From positions 2,790,001-2,854,000 of the forward strand of contig NZ_BSVB01000001.1 of assembly GCF_030161895.1 (NCBI RefSeq): 64,000 bases of DNA, given 5' to 3'. Made by a program: the position numbers and the translations under genes. Below are positions 28,965-38,686 of this stretch, one piece after another (position 1 is the stretch's first letter; each line of letters starts with the position of its first letter). This stretch comes from Pseudolysinimonas kribbensis (GTDB lineage Bacteria; Actinomycetota; Actinomycetes; Actinomycetales; Microbacteriaceae). Under the pieces are notes generated by a model. The model was not told the origin of the DNA. It saw only the letters and a program-made list of their open reading frames with translations, and did no database searches.

Positions 28965-29735
28965 CTACAGCACCCGGCGCTCGCCGGGCGCCAGCACCAC
29001 GAGCTCCGAGCGACCCGCGGCCGCGAACGCGTCGGCGAAGTCGGCCTGGCCCTGGCTGAAGTGCCGCCAGCCCTCGGCATGCACGAGCACGATCGCCCGC
29101 GCGTCGAGCAGCCGGGCGGCGCGCACCGCCTGGTCCGCGCGCAGGGTGAGGTAGGCGTCCAGCCGCCTCGTGCGGGCGCCCCCGCCGAACAGCACGGCCA
29201 CCTCGATCGGACCCTGGTTGTCGACGACCTCCTCGACGACCCGCACCGCGGCGTTGTCGCCGCTGACGTACGTCGTCGGGATGCCCTCGCCCGAGAGCAC
29301 GAACCCGATCACGGGCCCGGAGCTCGCGGCGAAGCCATCGGGCCCGTGCTGCGCGGGCACCGCGCCGATCGTGAGGGTGCGCCCGTCGGGCAGGCTCGTC
29401 TCGGTGCGCCGCCACGGTTCGACGCCGACCGCGCTGCCGCCGAGGCGCTCGGCCGCCGCCGTGGTCGTGACGACGAGCGGCACCGTCGCGAGGAACGCCC
29501 GTCCGGCGGCGTCGAGGTTGTCGGGATGCTGGTCGTGCGAGAGCAGCACCACGTCGACCGCCCCGACCTGCTCGGGGGTCAGCGCCGGCCCGGTCGTCTT
29601 CACCAGCACGCTCGGCCCGCTCGGGTACTCGCCGGGCGGGTCGAAGGTCGGATCGGTGAGGATCCGGATGCCGGCGACCTCGATGAGGAGGGTGGGACCG
29701 CCGATAAGGGTGACGGTGACGGTGTCGGTGCTCAC
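28965..29735 (-). CDS. MBL-fold metal-dependent hydrolase (UlaG/beta-lactamase-like)
   Basis: A 256-residue protein of the metallo-beta-lactamase superfamily. The typical VTLIGGPTLLIEVAGIRILTDP opening is followed by VVLLSHDQHPDNLD, which replaces the usual HxHxDH metal motif: SHDQHPDN keeps His, His and Asp. Further metal ligands are probably AQHGPDG, SGDNA and LVHAEGW. A GTG start at 29735 gives MSTDTVTVTLIGG. Substrates of such UlaG/YcfH-like enzymes range from sugar lactones to phosphodiesters. Confidence 0.83.
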   Translation of the reverse strand: MSTDTVTVTLIGGPTLLIEVAGIRILTDPTFDPPGEYPSGPSVLVKTTGPALTPEQVGAVDVVLLSHDQHPDNLDAAGRAFLATVPLVVTTTAAAERLGGSAVGVEPWRRTETSLPDGRTLTIGAVPAQHGPDGFAASSGPVIGFVLSGEGIPTTYVSGDNAAVRVVEEVVDNQGPIEVAVLFGGGARTRRLDAYLTLRADQAVRAARLLDARAIVLVHAEGWRHFSQGQADFADAFAAAGRSELVVLAPGERRVL

Positions 29736-29751
29736 CGATCCAGTCTGGCGG

Positions 29752-30765
29752 TCAGCGGCGCCGCGCGCGCGGGTCGGCGATCGACGGCGGCGTGGTGTGG
29801 TACATGTCGCCCGGGTTGACATCGGTGCCCGGCGCCACGATCGCGTCGATCGCATCCAGCACGTCATCGCCGAGCACGACGTCGGACGCGGCGAGCGAGT
29901 CCTCGAGCTGCTCGGGGGTGCGCGGCCCGATGATCACGGCGGTGATCGCCGGGTGCGCACGCACGAACGCCGTCGCGAGGTGCGGGAGCGGCATCCCGGC
30001 CCCGTCGGCGACCGCCTGCAGCCGCTCGACGATCTCGGCACGGCGTGTGTTCTCGGGCGTGGCGGTGTCGAAGACGTGCGGGGTGCGCTTGGCGCGGTTG
30101 CTCTCGGCGAGCGGGCGCCCGCTCAGCCAGCCGGCGGCGAGCGGGCCGTAGCTGAGGGCGCCCATCCCGTAGCGCTGCACGGTGGGCAGCACCGCGTTCT
30201 CGATCGCCCGGTTGACGATCGAGTAGCGCGGCTGCTCGGTCTGGAACCGGGCATGGCCGCGACGTTCGGACACCCACTGCGCCTCGACGATCTTCTCGGC
30301 GGGGAACGACGAGTGCCCGAACGCGCGGATCTTGCCCTCACGCTGCAGGTCGGTCAGGGCGCCGAGCGTCTCGTCGAGGCCGGTCGTCCAGTCGTAGCGG
30401 TGCAGCTGGTAGAGGTCGATCCAGTCGGTGCGGAGCCGACGCAGGCTGGCCTCCACGGCGAGCCGGATCCAGCGCGGCGAGGCGCCCTGCCGATTCGGGT
30501 CGCCGGCGTTGGGGATGCCGAACTTGGTGGCGAGCACGACCTCGTCGCGCCGGCCCTCGAGCGCCTCGCCGACGATCTCCTCGGTCTCGCCGTTCGCGTA
30601 GACGTCGGCCGTGTCGATGAGGTTCACGCCGGCATCGATCGCGCGGTGGATCATGCGCACCGCCTCGGCGTGATCCGGGTTGCCCCATTGGCCGAACATC
30701 ATGGTGCCGAGGGCGGTGTCGCCGACCGAGATGCCGGTCGTGCCGAGGGTGCGGGGCGAGGTCAT
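29752..30765 (-). CDS. aldo/keto reductase
   Basis: A 337-residue NADPH-dependent carbonyl reductase with a TIM barrel. Catalytic Asp and Tyr lie in NLIDTADVYANGETEEIVG; Lys in VVLATKFGIPN; His in LYQLHRYDWTT. The C-terminal cofactor region is ITAVIIGPRTPEQLEDSLA. The promoter region just upstream has nested inverted repeats (30771-30812), implying regulation, but no regulator gene adjoins it. Substrate unknown. Confidence 0.9.
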   Translation of the reverse strand: MTSPRTLGTTGISVGDTALGTMMFGQWGNPDHAEAVRMIHRAIDAGVNLIDTADVYANGETEEIVGEALEGRRDEVVLATKFGIPNAGDPNRQGASPRWIRLAVEASLRRLRTDWIDLYQLHRYDWTTGLDETLGALTDLQREGKIRAFGHSSFPAEKIVEAQWVSERRGHARFQTEQPRYSIVNRAIENAVLPTVQRYGMGALSYGPLAAGWLSGRPLAESNRAKRTPHVFDTATPENTRRAEIVERLQAVADGAGMPLPHLATAFVRAHPAITAVIIGPRTPEQLEDSLAASDVVLGDDVLDAIDAIVAPGTDVNPGDMYHTTPPSIADPRARRR

Positions 30766-30770
30766 GGGGG

Positions 30771-30812
30771 TCTCCTATCGAGAAGTGGAGGGCACCTCCA
30801 CCTTATAGGAGA
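30771..30812. promoter_or_regulatory. nested inverted repeats in the aldo/keto reductase leader
   Basis: An inner palindrome GTGGAGG-gca-CCTCCAC (30785-30801) is enclosed by outer arms TCTCCTAT (30771-30778) and ATAGGAGA (30805-30812). On the coding strand the proximal outer arm is ATAGGAGA and includes the ribosome site of the reductase. The arrangement could be a regulator operator (MerR- or TetR-like symmetry) or an RNA hairpin that hides the ribosome site. Confidence 0.45.
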
Positions 30813-30822
30813 CAGCCTCCGG

Positions 30823-31727
30823 TTAACGCGTGCGGATGCGCGGCGCGTTCGCCGCGGCGCCCTTCTTGATCTCGATCACATCGGTGCGCGACGACAGGAA
30901 GTCGGTGAACGACTTGAAGCCGAGCGACTTCTCCTTGAACGAGGGGTCCATGCGCAGCATCTGGTTCTTCAGCTGCGAGTTGCTGATCCACTCCTCATCG
31001 CCGCGCGACTCGACCACGCGCAGCGCCCGCAGCAGCAGGTCGGTCGCCCCCTGCGGGGAGTGGACATCGGTGTCGTCGTCGTCCTCCTCCGGTGTGGCGG
31101 CGTCGGCCGCGGCCGCCTCGGTCGCGGCGGCCGACCCCGATCGCCGGGTGCGCTTCGGTGCCGGGGGCGCGGTTCGACGCCGGGCAGCGCGTCGTAGTCG
31201 GTGAACTCGTCGCACGCCGCGATGAGCGCGCGACTCGTGGAGCCCGCGACCCCGACGCCGATGACCGAGCGGCCGAGCTTGCGGCTGCGCTGCGCGAGGG
31301 CGATGTAGTCGGAGTCGCCCGCGATGATGACGACGTGGGTCAGATCCTCGAGCCGGAACAGGTCCTCCAGCACGTCGACCGCGAGCCGGATGTCGGCGCC
31401 GTTCTTGCCCGCGGCCGTCACCCGGAACAGTTGCACGAGATCCACGGCGCGGTTGATCAGCTGCGTGCGGTAGCCGGCGTTCGCCGGGTCGGACCAGTCG
31501 GCGTAGGCGCGGCTGACCACGATCGTGCCGAACGACGCCGCGTAGTCGAGGATCGCGCCGATGTCGACCGTGGCCTCCGCGAGCCGCTTCGTCGCCGTCT
31601 CGTTCGCCGCGTGCCGTGCGCCGTCGCGGAAGAACTCGCCGCGCCCGAACAGCTGGTCGTAACGGGAGATGACGACGTTGTCGAAGTCGAGGTAGACGCC
31701 GACGCGCCCTTCGGAGGGTTCGGCCAT
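30823..31727 (-). CDS. NYN (PIN-like) domain protein with C-terminal OST-HTH/LOTUS domain
   Basis: This is a predicted RNA-processing nuclease. The N-terminal NYN domain has GVYLDFDNVVISRYD (first Asp cluster), a central ADIRLAVDVLEDLF and VVIIAGDSDYIALAQRSRKL, which supply the acidic metal-binding residues of the PIN fold. After a charged linker (SGSAAATEA, EEDDDDTD) the C-terminus reads TDLLLRALRVVESRGDEEWI and KSLGFKSFTDFLSSRTDVIE, typical of OST-HTH/LOTUS RNA-binding domains. One base is missing in the G run at 31163-31167; repaired length is about 301 residues. Cytoplasmic; targets unknown. Confidence 0.85.
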
Positions 31728-31786
31728 GGGGCGAGCCTACTGGCCCGCCCGTGGAGCGGCCGGACGCGGCGGGGCAGGATGAGGCC

Positions 31787-32787
31787 ATGCGTGCGGCGTT
31801 CTTCGAGACGACGGGCGGGCCCGACGTCATCCGGTACGGCGAGATCCCGGATGCCGTGGCCGGCCCCGGCGAGATCCTCGTGCGCCCCGAGGCGGTCGGC
31901 GTCGATGCCGTCGACGCGATCGTCCGCTCCGGACGCTGGGCCACGCCCTGCGTTCGCCCGCCGTGCTCGGGCGCGACCTCGTCGGCACGGTGATCGCGCT
32001 CGGCGAGGGGGCGGCGGGGTTCGCGGTCGGCGATGCGGTCTGGACCAACTCGGCCGGCTACGGCGGACGGGCCGGCGCGACGGCGGAGCTCGTGCCCGTC
32101 GAACAGGACCGGCTCTATCCACTGCCGGAGGGCGCCGATCCGGTCGCGTTCGTGGCGGCCGTGCATGCGGGGGCGACCGCGCACGGCGTGCTCGTGGGCC
32201 GCGCGGCGCTGCAGCCGGGCGAGAAGCTGACGGTGATCGGCGGCACCGGCGCGATCGGGCAGGCGCTCATCCAGGTCGGGGCGGCCGTCGGCGCGCGCGT
32301 GGTGGCGACGGTGCGCGACGACGCGGCGAGTGACCGGCTGCGCGAGCTCGGCGCCCACACGGTCGTGGTCGCCGGAGCTCCGGATGCCGTGGCGGCCGCC
32401 GCCGCGGATGGCCCCCTCGACGTGCTCGTCGACACCACCGGCCGCATCGACACCGCCGCCGCGCTCGCGCACCTCGCGCCGCGCGGACGGGTCGTGCTCG
32501 TGGCCGGGCGCAGCCGCGCCGACCTCGACCTGTGGGAGGTCGAGACCCGGGAGCTCGTCATCGCCGGCTTCATCATGAGCGCGATGACCGCGCCGGAGCT
32601 CGCGGCGGCGGCCGCCTGGATCGACGGGATGCACCGCGCGCGCCCGCTCACCTGCGACATCGGGGAGGTGCTGGCCTTCGCCGACGCCCGCCGCGCCCAC
32701 GAGCTGCTCGACGCGGGCGCCCTGCCGCGCACGCGATACGGCACGATCGGTCGCATCGTCCTGACCCCTGACCCCCTGACCCCCTGA
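31787..32787 (+). CDS. zinc-independent quinone oxidoreductase (MDR superfamily)
   Basis: An NADPH-dependent oxidoreductase of about 333 residues in the medium-chain dehydrogenase family. GEILVRPEAVGVDAVDAIVR opens the catalytic domain, and the cofactor motif is LTVIGGTGAIGQALIQVGAA (about residue 147). The zinc-ligand pattern of true alcohol dehydrogenases is missing, as in QOR/zeta-crystallin members. One C is missing at 31946-31948, after RWATP. The 3' end is a short repeat of CTGACCCC units encoding LTPDPLTP. Confidence 0.85.
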
Positions 32788-32799
32788 CCTGACGCCCGG

Positions 32800-33666
32800 T
32801 CAGTCGAGGCTGTCGCGGCGCTCCTGGGCGCGGCGCAGCGCCGTGCGCGCCTGGTCGGCCCGGCGCTCGGCGCCACCACGGTCGCGGTCGAGTCGCTGCA
32901 GCTCGCGCTCCGCCTGGGCGAGCCCCTTCTTCGCGTCGCGGAGGTTGCGCTCGAGATCGTCGATCTCGGTCTCCAGCTCCTCGCGCCGCCGGTCGACCTC
33001 GGCGGCCCGGTCGGCCAGCTCGTGCGTGCCCTGCTCGGCCCGCTCGACCGCGCGGCGCGCGTCGGCCACGGCGGCGTCCGCGTCGGCGCGCGCCCGCCGG
33101 AGTTCGGCATCCGGGTCGGTGACCGCTCGCGGGCCCTTTCTGCGCCCCGGCTTCGGCGCGCTCGCCACGCCCTCGGGCACCGCGAGCGCCCCCTCGAGCT
33201 CGACCGGCTCGAAGCCGACGCTCTCGAGCGCCCGCAGCAGGCGGCCGGAGCGCACGGCGGCCGCGGCATCCGGATCGGCCATCGCCGCCTGCAGGGTCTC
33301 GGCGACCTCGTCGAGCACGGTCTGCGACACGGCGTGCCCGGCCGCGTCGGCGAGCTCGCCCGCGCGCGCGGCGAGCGTGCGCACGAGCTCCCGGCGCTGC
33401 CTGCCGAGCGTGGTGATCGCCTGCCGGTCGGCGGACTGCTGCGCCGCACGCAGCTTCTCGCCGAGGGCCTCGAGCTCGTCGAGGTCGTCGTCGCGCGCGA
33501 GGAGGTTCACCGCCCACGCGACGGGAGCGGGCCGGCGCAGCGCCTTCACGGCATCCGCGAGCGCCCGGTCGTCAGCACGCAGGTCCTTCGCCCGGGCGTC
33601 GCGCGCCGCGATGAAGTCCTGCGGGGCGAGCGCGTAGAGCTCGTCCGCGACGTCGCCGAGCTCCAT
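32800..33666 (-). CDS. coiled-coil protein of unknown function
   Basis: A 288-residue Ala/Arg/Glu-rich protein. The N-terminal part (YALAPQDFIAARDARAKDLR; PAPVAWAVNLLARDDD) is a pattern I associate with a conserved actinobacterial hypothetical family. The C-terminal third (DRAAEVDRRREELETEIDDL through RELQRLDRDRGGAERRADQA) is a long coiled coil. There is no signal peptide or membrane segment, so it is presumably cytosolic. No function assigned. Confidence 0.75.
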   Translation of the reverse strand: MELGDVADELYALAPQDFIAARDARAKDLRADDRALADAVKALRRPAPVAWAVNLLARDDDLDELEALGEKLRAAQQSADRQAITTLGRQRRELVRTLAARAGELADAAGHAVSQTVLDEVAETLQAAMADPDAAAAVRSGRLLRALESVGFEPVELEGALAVPEGVASAPKPGRRKGPRAVTDPDAELRRARADADAAVADARRAVERAEQGTHELADRAAEVDRRREELETEIDDLERNLRDAKKGLAQAERELQRLDRDRGGAERRADQARTALRRAQERRDSLD

Positions 33667-33693
33667 GCCCCCATGTTCTCGCAGCGAGGGCGC

Positions 33694-34850
33694 CTACGGG
33701 GGAAGGCGACCCAGAGCAGTTCGATCGCGGGCAGCTGGAGGGCGACGCCGAGGGCGAACGAGATCCAGCGGCGGCGCGGCGACCCCGTGAAGAACGGATG
33801 CCCGAACAGCGGCGAGAGCGGCATGAGCAGCCGGATGAGGCTCTGCGTCGGCAGGAACACCGCGGCCAGGTACCCGACGTAGCCGAACACGAACGCCCAG
33901 AGGTCGGTGCCGAGCCGGCGCCCGGTCCGGCTGACCATGAGCGCCGCGAACCCGATGAGCACCGCCGCCACGAGCACGACGCCCCACACCCCGAGCAGGC
34001 GCTGATACAGCACGAACGCGGGGGTGAACGGGATCAGCAGGGTGCGTCCGATGAAGTCCTGCCACCAGGCGAACTCGGTGTCGAAGTACGCGCTCGGGTC
34101 GCCCGTGACGCCCGCGGCGATCAGCGGCCACGCGATGCCCGCCGCGAGCACGACCACGATCGCCGAGAGCGCGCCCGCCCAGTGCCGCGCGCCGATCGGC
34201 TGCCGTCGGGCGAGCCGCACGATCGCCTTGATGACGAGCGCCGCGCCGAGGGCGAGCGCCCCCGGATGCGTGAACGACGCGAGCACCGCGAACGGGATCA
34301 TGACCAGGTACCGGCGCCGCATCATCGCGGCGATCGCCCAGAACAGCAGGAACAGGAACAGCGACTCGGCGTAGGCCAGTTGCAGGATCCACGACATCGG
34401 CCCGAATGCGAAGAACACCGCGGCCCACCACGCGGCCCGCGTGCCGAACCGCATCCGGACGACGCGGTGCACCGCGAACACGGCCGCACCGCCCGCGATC
34501 GTCGAGACCAGCGGCCCCGCGATCTCGAACGGCAGCGTGGTCACGGTCATCACGCCGCGCACGATCGCGGGGTACACCGGGAAGAACGCCCACGCGTTGT
34601 ACGAGACGTCGCCGTTCGGGAAGAGCGGCAGGTGCGGCGGATACCCGTGCAACGCAATCTGCCGGTACCACAGCGCATCCCACGAGGTGAGGAACCCCGA
34701 AAAACCGGGGCCCGGCTCCAGGTAGGCGTGCGGCTGGTGGTGCGGAATCGCCCACGCGAGCAGCAGGAATCCGGTCGACAGCACGCGCGAGAGGGCGTAC
34801 ATGATGACCAGCGCCGCACCCAGCGGCAGCGTCCGCCCCAGCACGCGCAC
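33694..34850 (-). CDS. polytopic membrane glycosyltransferase-like protein (PIG-V/Mannosyl_trans2-type)
   Basis: A membrane protein of about 385 residues with around nine hydrophobic segments. The motif FLTSWDALWYRQIALHGYPP followed by AFFPVYPAIVRGV resembles the luminal D-x-x-W/Y...AFFP signature of PIG-V mannosyltransferases, which use polyprenyl-phosphate sugars; prokaryotic relatives are uncharacterised. One base is missing in the G run at 33698-33702, so the apparent read-through into the next gene is artefactual; the natural end is WVAFPP. It is divergent from the antiporter at 34883. Confidence 0.74.
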
Positions 34851-34882
34851 GGTCCGATCCTGACACGCCCGGCTCCGCTACC

Positions 34883-36457
34883 GTGAAGGCCGTGAGCGCC
34901 ACCGTCGCGACGATCGTCTGGATCGTCGGCTTCGTGCTGCTGACGGTCACGGTCACCGGACTCTCCGGGCGGGTGAACTGGTCGGCCCCGATCGCACTCG
35001 TCGTCGTCGGCGCCGGCACCTCGTTCGTGCCGGGCGTGCCCGACATCACCATCGATCCGGAGGCGATCCTCTACGGCGTGCTGCCGCCGCTGCTGTTCGC
35101 GGCCGCCATCCAGACCTCGTTCCGGGATGTCCGCGCGAGACGCGACAGCATCCTGGCCCTGTCGGTGGGTCTCGTGGTGTTCACGGCGTTCGTCGCCGGC
35201 GTCGCGACCTGGCTGCTCGTCCCGGGGCTCGGTCTGGCCGCGGCGGTCGCGTTCGGCGCCGTCATCGCCCCGACGGATGCCGTGGCGGTGTCGTCGGTGA
35301 CCGGCTCGACGTCGCTGCCCCGGCGGCTCGTGACGATCCTGCAGGGGGAGAGCCTGCTCAACGACGCGAGCGCGCTCGTCACCCTCAACGCGGCGATCGC
35401 GGCGACCGTGACGGTGCTCAACCCCGGACTCGTGGTCGGCGAGTTCGCGCTCGAGATCGTCGTCGGGGTCGGCGTCGGCCTGCTCGTCGGCTGGCTCGTC
35501 TCGCTCGTGCGCCGGCAGCTGCGGGCCCCCGTGCTCGACACGAGCCTGTCGCTCATCACGCCGTATCTCGCCTTCATCGCGGCGCAGCTGCTGTTCGGCT
35601 CCGGCGTGCTCGCCGTCGTCATCGCCGGGTTGCTGCTCGGCTACCGGTCGCCCACGGTGCAGTCGGCGGAGGCCCGGGTCGCGGAGCGGATCAACTGGCG
35701 CACCATCGAGTACCTGCTCGAGAACGCCGTGTTCCTGTTCATCGGGCTCAGCCTCCGGCACATCGTGGTCGCCGCATGGGACCACGGGCCTGGCCTCTGG
35801 GGCACCATCGCGGCGTGCCTCGGCATCCTGCTCTCCCTCGTCGTGGCGCGGGTCGTGTGGGTCTTCGCGCTCACGCTCGTCTACCGGCACGGGCCGCGGT
35901 TCATCCGGGCCCGCAGCTGGAGCTGGCGCAACGCGGCCGGGGTGTCGGCGGCGGGGATCCGCGGGGTCGTGACGCTCGTCGCCGCGTTCCTGCTGCCCGA
36001 CATCCCGCAGCGACCCTTCCTGCAGTTCCTCGCGTTCGTCGTCGTGCTCGGCACACTGCTCGAGGGCCTGGCGCTCGCGCCGATCCTGCGCATGCTCAAG
36101 CTGCCGCCGCCCAACATCGCGCAGGAGCTCGCGGAGCGCGGCAACCTCCTGGCGGAGGTGCGGTCGGCGGGCGAGGCCGAGCTCGACCGGGTCGTCGCGG
36201 AGAACGACCCGGACGAGGTCGTGGACCACCTGCGGCGCGTGGCGCAGTTCCACGGCGCGGTCGACGCGATGCCGGTGGAGCCGGAGGTTGAGCATCCGAC
36301 GACGGCGTACCGGCGGCTGCGCATGGCGATGATCCAGGCGGAGCGCGCCGCGGTGCTGGATGCCCGCCGCGAGAACCGCTATCAGGAGCCCGCGGTGCTC
36401 GCCGTGCTCGCGTCGATCGACGCGGAGGAGACGGCGCTGCGGATGGGCGAGAAGTAG
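34883..36457 (+). CDS. monovalent cation/proton antiporter, CPA1 family
   Basis: A 524-residue Na+/H+ antiporter. About 12 membrane helices are followed by a cytoplasmic tail (from about residue 410) rich in charged residues. The CPA1 core motifs are FGAVIAPTDAVAVSSVTG (unwound helix with the ion-binding Asp region) and ILQGESLLNDASALVTLNAA; SAAGIRGVVTLVAAFLLP fits TM11. The GTG at 34883 gives MKAVSATV; a second GTG at 34892 is also possible. It likely serves pH and Na+ homeostasis. Confidence 0.9.
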   Translation: MKAVSATVATIVWIVGFVLLTVTVTGLSGRVNWSAPIALVVVGAGTSFVPGVPDITIDPEAILYGVLPPLLFAAAIQTSFRDVRARRDSILALSVGLVVFTAFVAGVATWLLVPGLGLAAAVAFGAVIAPTDAVAVSSVTGSTSLPRRLVTILQGESLLNDASALVTLNAAIAATVTVLNPGLVVGEFALEIVVGVGVGLLVGWLVSLVRRQLRAPVLDTSLSLITPYLAFIAAQLLFGSGVLAVVIAGLLLGYRSPTVQSAEARVAERINWRTIEYLLENAVFLFIGLSLRHIVVAAWDHGPGLWGTIAACLGILLSLVVARVVWVFALTLVYRHGPRFIRARSWSWRNAAGVSAAGIRGVVTLVAAFLLPDIPQRPFLQFLAFVVVLGTLLEGLALAPILRMLKLPPPNIAQELAERGNLLAEVRSAGEAELDRVVAENDPDEVVDHLRRVAQFHGAVDAMPVEPEVEHPTTAYRRLRMAMIQAERAAVLDARRENRYQEPAVLAVLASIDAEETALRMGEK

Positions 36458-36475
36458 CGCCCCCGGCGCGGGAGG

Positions 36476-38561
36476 CTACGCGACGCCGACCCAGAGGTGC
36501 TCGCGGGCGCGGGTCATGGCGACGTAGAGCTCGCGGCGCTGCAGGTCGCGGCGCTCGATGACGGCGGGATCCGCGTCGCTCGAGAGCGGGCGCACGAGGT
36601 GCAGCGGTGCGCGCACGACGAGCACGTCGGTGAACTCGAGGCCCTTGGCGCGCTTGATCGTTCCGACCTTGACGGCGTCGACCGGCATCCCGTCGTAGCG
36701 CTCCAGCTCGACGGTCGGGATGCCCGCCTCCTCGAGCGCGGCCGCCGCCTCCTGCGCGACCAGGTTCGACAGTGCGAGCACGCCGATGTCCCCGAGCCGC
36801 CCGCCGGCCGCCCGGATGCCGCGCACGTGCTCCACGAAGGACTCGTCGTGCAGCGCCCTCGACTCGAAACTCTGGCGCACCGGCTCGGGTCCGTGCCGCA
36901 GCGTCGCCGCCGCGATCTCGTCGGGCGCCCCCTCGATGTCCAGCGAGGTCTCGCCCTGCAGGATCGTCGCCGCGAACTCCGCGATCTCGGCGGTCGTGCG
37001 GTAGTTCGTCGTGAGCACCGCCCGCGTCCCGCGACGGAGATGCCGGCCTCGGCGAGCGTGTAGCCGCCGGGGTAGATGCTCTGGCGGCCGTCGGCGACCA
37101 GCAGCAGGCCGTCGGGACGGTCGCCGACGAGCAGGTGCAGCATCCGGAGCATGGCGCACGACAGGTCCTGCGCCTCGTCGACGATGACGGCGTCGTAGCG
37201 GTCGAGCGGCTCGGCCTGCAGGCTCGCCTCCGCCTCGAGCACGAGGTCGTCCCAGTCGAGGATGCCGCGCCGGCGCAGCTCCTGCTCGTACGCGACGTAG
37301 AGCCGCCACATCGCCGCACGCTGGTCGCGGTTCAGCGGACGCCGCCGCCCGGCGCGGGGGAGCGTCTCGTAGGCGTCGAAGGCGGTCAGCCCGCGCCCCT
37401 TGATGACGTGGTGCAGCTCCTCGAGCCAGTACTGCGGTGCGGGGTCGATCGCGGCGAGCGGGGTCGCGCCGCCGAGCTTGACCCAGAGGTCGCGGAACAC
37501 GTCGTCGGCGGCGGGCGCATCGACCGGCACCGGACCGCGCCGCTCGGTGAGCAGGCGGCGCGCGATCGCGTGCACGCTGGCGAACTCGATGCGGTCGGCG
37601 ACGTCGGGCGCGAGGCGCTGCATGAGGCCCGCCATCACGCGGGGGAGGGTGCGCACGTAGCTCGTGACGAGCACCCGGCCGGGGGTCGTGCGGGCCAGGT
37701 AGGCGGCCCGGTGCAGGGCGACCGCGGTCTTGCCGGTGCCGGCGGCGCCGCGCACGCGGGCGGGGCCGGAGAAGGAGCGCCGCGCGAGGCGGGCCTGGTC
37801 GGGGGACAGGAGCGTCATCCAGTCCTCGATGGGCTGCTCGTGGGTCGCCTCGGTCAGCGCCGCCTCGAGCTCGGCGACGTCGAGCTCCTGCGCTTCGGGC
37901 TGCCCCGCCTCGGACTCCTCCGCGTCGATTGCGTCCGCGTCGGGCTCCTCCGCTTCGACCCCGGCAAGAAGATCCCCCGGCGCCTCGGCGGGGGCAGCAG
38001 TCGCTCGACCACGGTCCGGAGCTCGGCCACGCGTCGCGCGTCGAGGCGCCGCCCGCGGCGTGCGATCTCGGTGACGGCCGCGGCCTCGCCGAGCAGGGTG
38101 AGGCCGAACAGCCGCGCGGTCGGCACGGGTGCCCCGGAGAAGGCGACCACCCCGGAGACCTCGCCCGGCGCGAGCCCCACCTCGGCGAGCAGCTTCTGCA
38201 GCCGGTAGACGAGATCGGCGATGCGGGCGATCTCGTCGGTGACGTCGACGTCGCCGCGGCGCACGGAGTCCGCGTCGACGCGCACGTCGCGCCCGTCCTG
38301 GGCGTCGACGATGACCACGCCCGCCGGGCCGACGAGCACGAGGTCGACGTTCTGCGCCGACCCCGGCCACCGCCGGTCGGCGAGCAGCGTCCAGCCGAGC
38401 GGTTCGAGTTCGATGAGCGTGCGGGCCAGCCGCCGTTCGTCGCGGGCCGCGGCGCCGAAGGTGCGCACGAGCTGATGGGCGATGCCCTCGAGTCGTGCGC
38501 GCTCGTCCGCGAGCGCCCGCTGGCGATCGGCCTCGTGGGCCGCGGATTCCCCGCCAGCCAC
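36476..38561 (-). CDS. NERD-domain UvrD/Rep-type helicase
   Basis: An SF1A helicase fused to an N-terminal nuclease-related domain, about 695 residues. The NERD part (residues about 20-150) contains QNVDLVLVGPAGVVIVDAQD, the usual D...V-I-x-(D/E)-x-K/Q-like core. The helicase has Walker A RGAAGTGKTAVALHRAAYLA (about 275), the DEAQ box YDAVIVDEAQDLS (about 455) and motifs KRAKGLEFTDVLVVRAPLHL and LYVAMTRAREHLWVG near the end. Two one-base losses lie at 37990-37994 and 37028-37030. The GTG start at 38561 follows AAGGGG by 6 bases; a GTG at 38576 is an alternative. Such proteins are seen in DNA repair and defence contexts; here no defence partner adjoins. Confidence 0.85.
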
Positions 38562-38643
38562 GATGCACCCCTTCACGGGCACCCCCGTGCCCTGAGGCCA
38601 GTGTGCGGGGGCGGCCCCGTGTCGTTCTAGCGCGTCTTCGGGT

Positions 38644-38661
38644 GGCACCCCTTCGGGTGCC
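38644..38661 (-). terminator. stem-loop after the phosphoesterase gene
   Basis: GGCACCC and GGGTGCC pair exactly around the four-base loop CTTC, 26 bases beyond the stop of the phosphoesterase gene and 80 bases before the helicase start. A second small hairpin (GGGCAC/GTGCCC, 38577-38592) lies just upstream of the helicase ribosome site. Termination is inferred; there is no T-run. Confidence 0.45.
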
Positions 38662-38686
38662 GGTGCGCAGCGGCGGGATCCGCGGG

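Noticed and set aside
33546-34850. Membrane protein frame continuing into the coiled-coil gene
   Set aside because: A one-base loss at 33698-33702 hides the natural stop at 33694.
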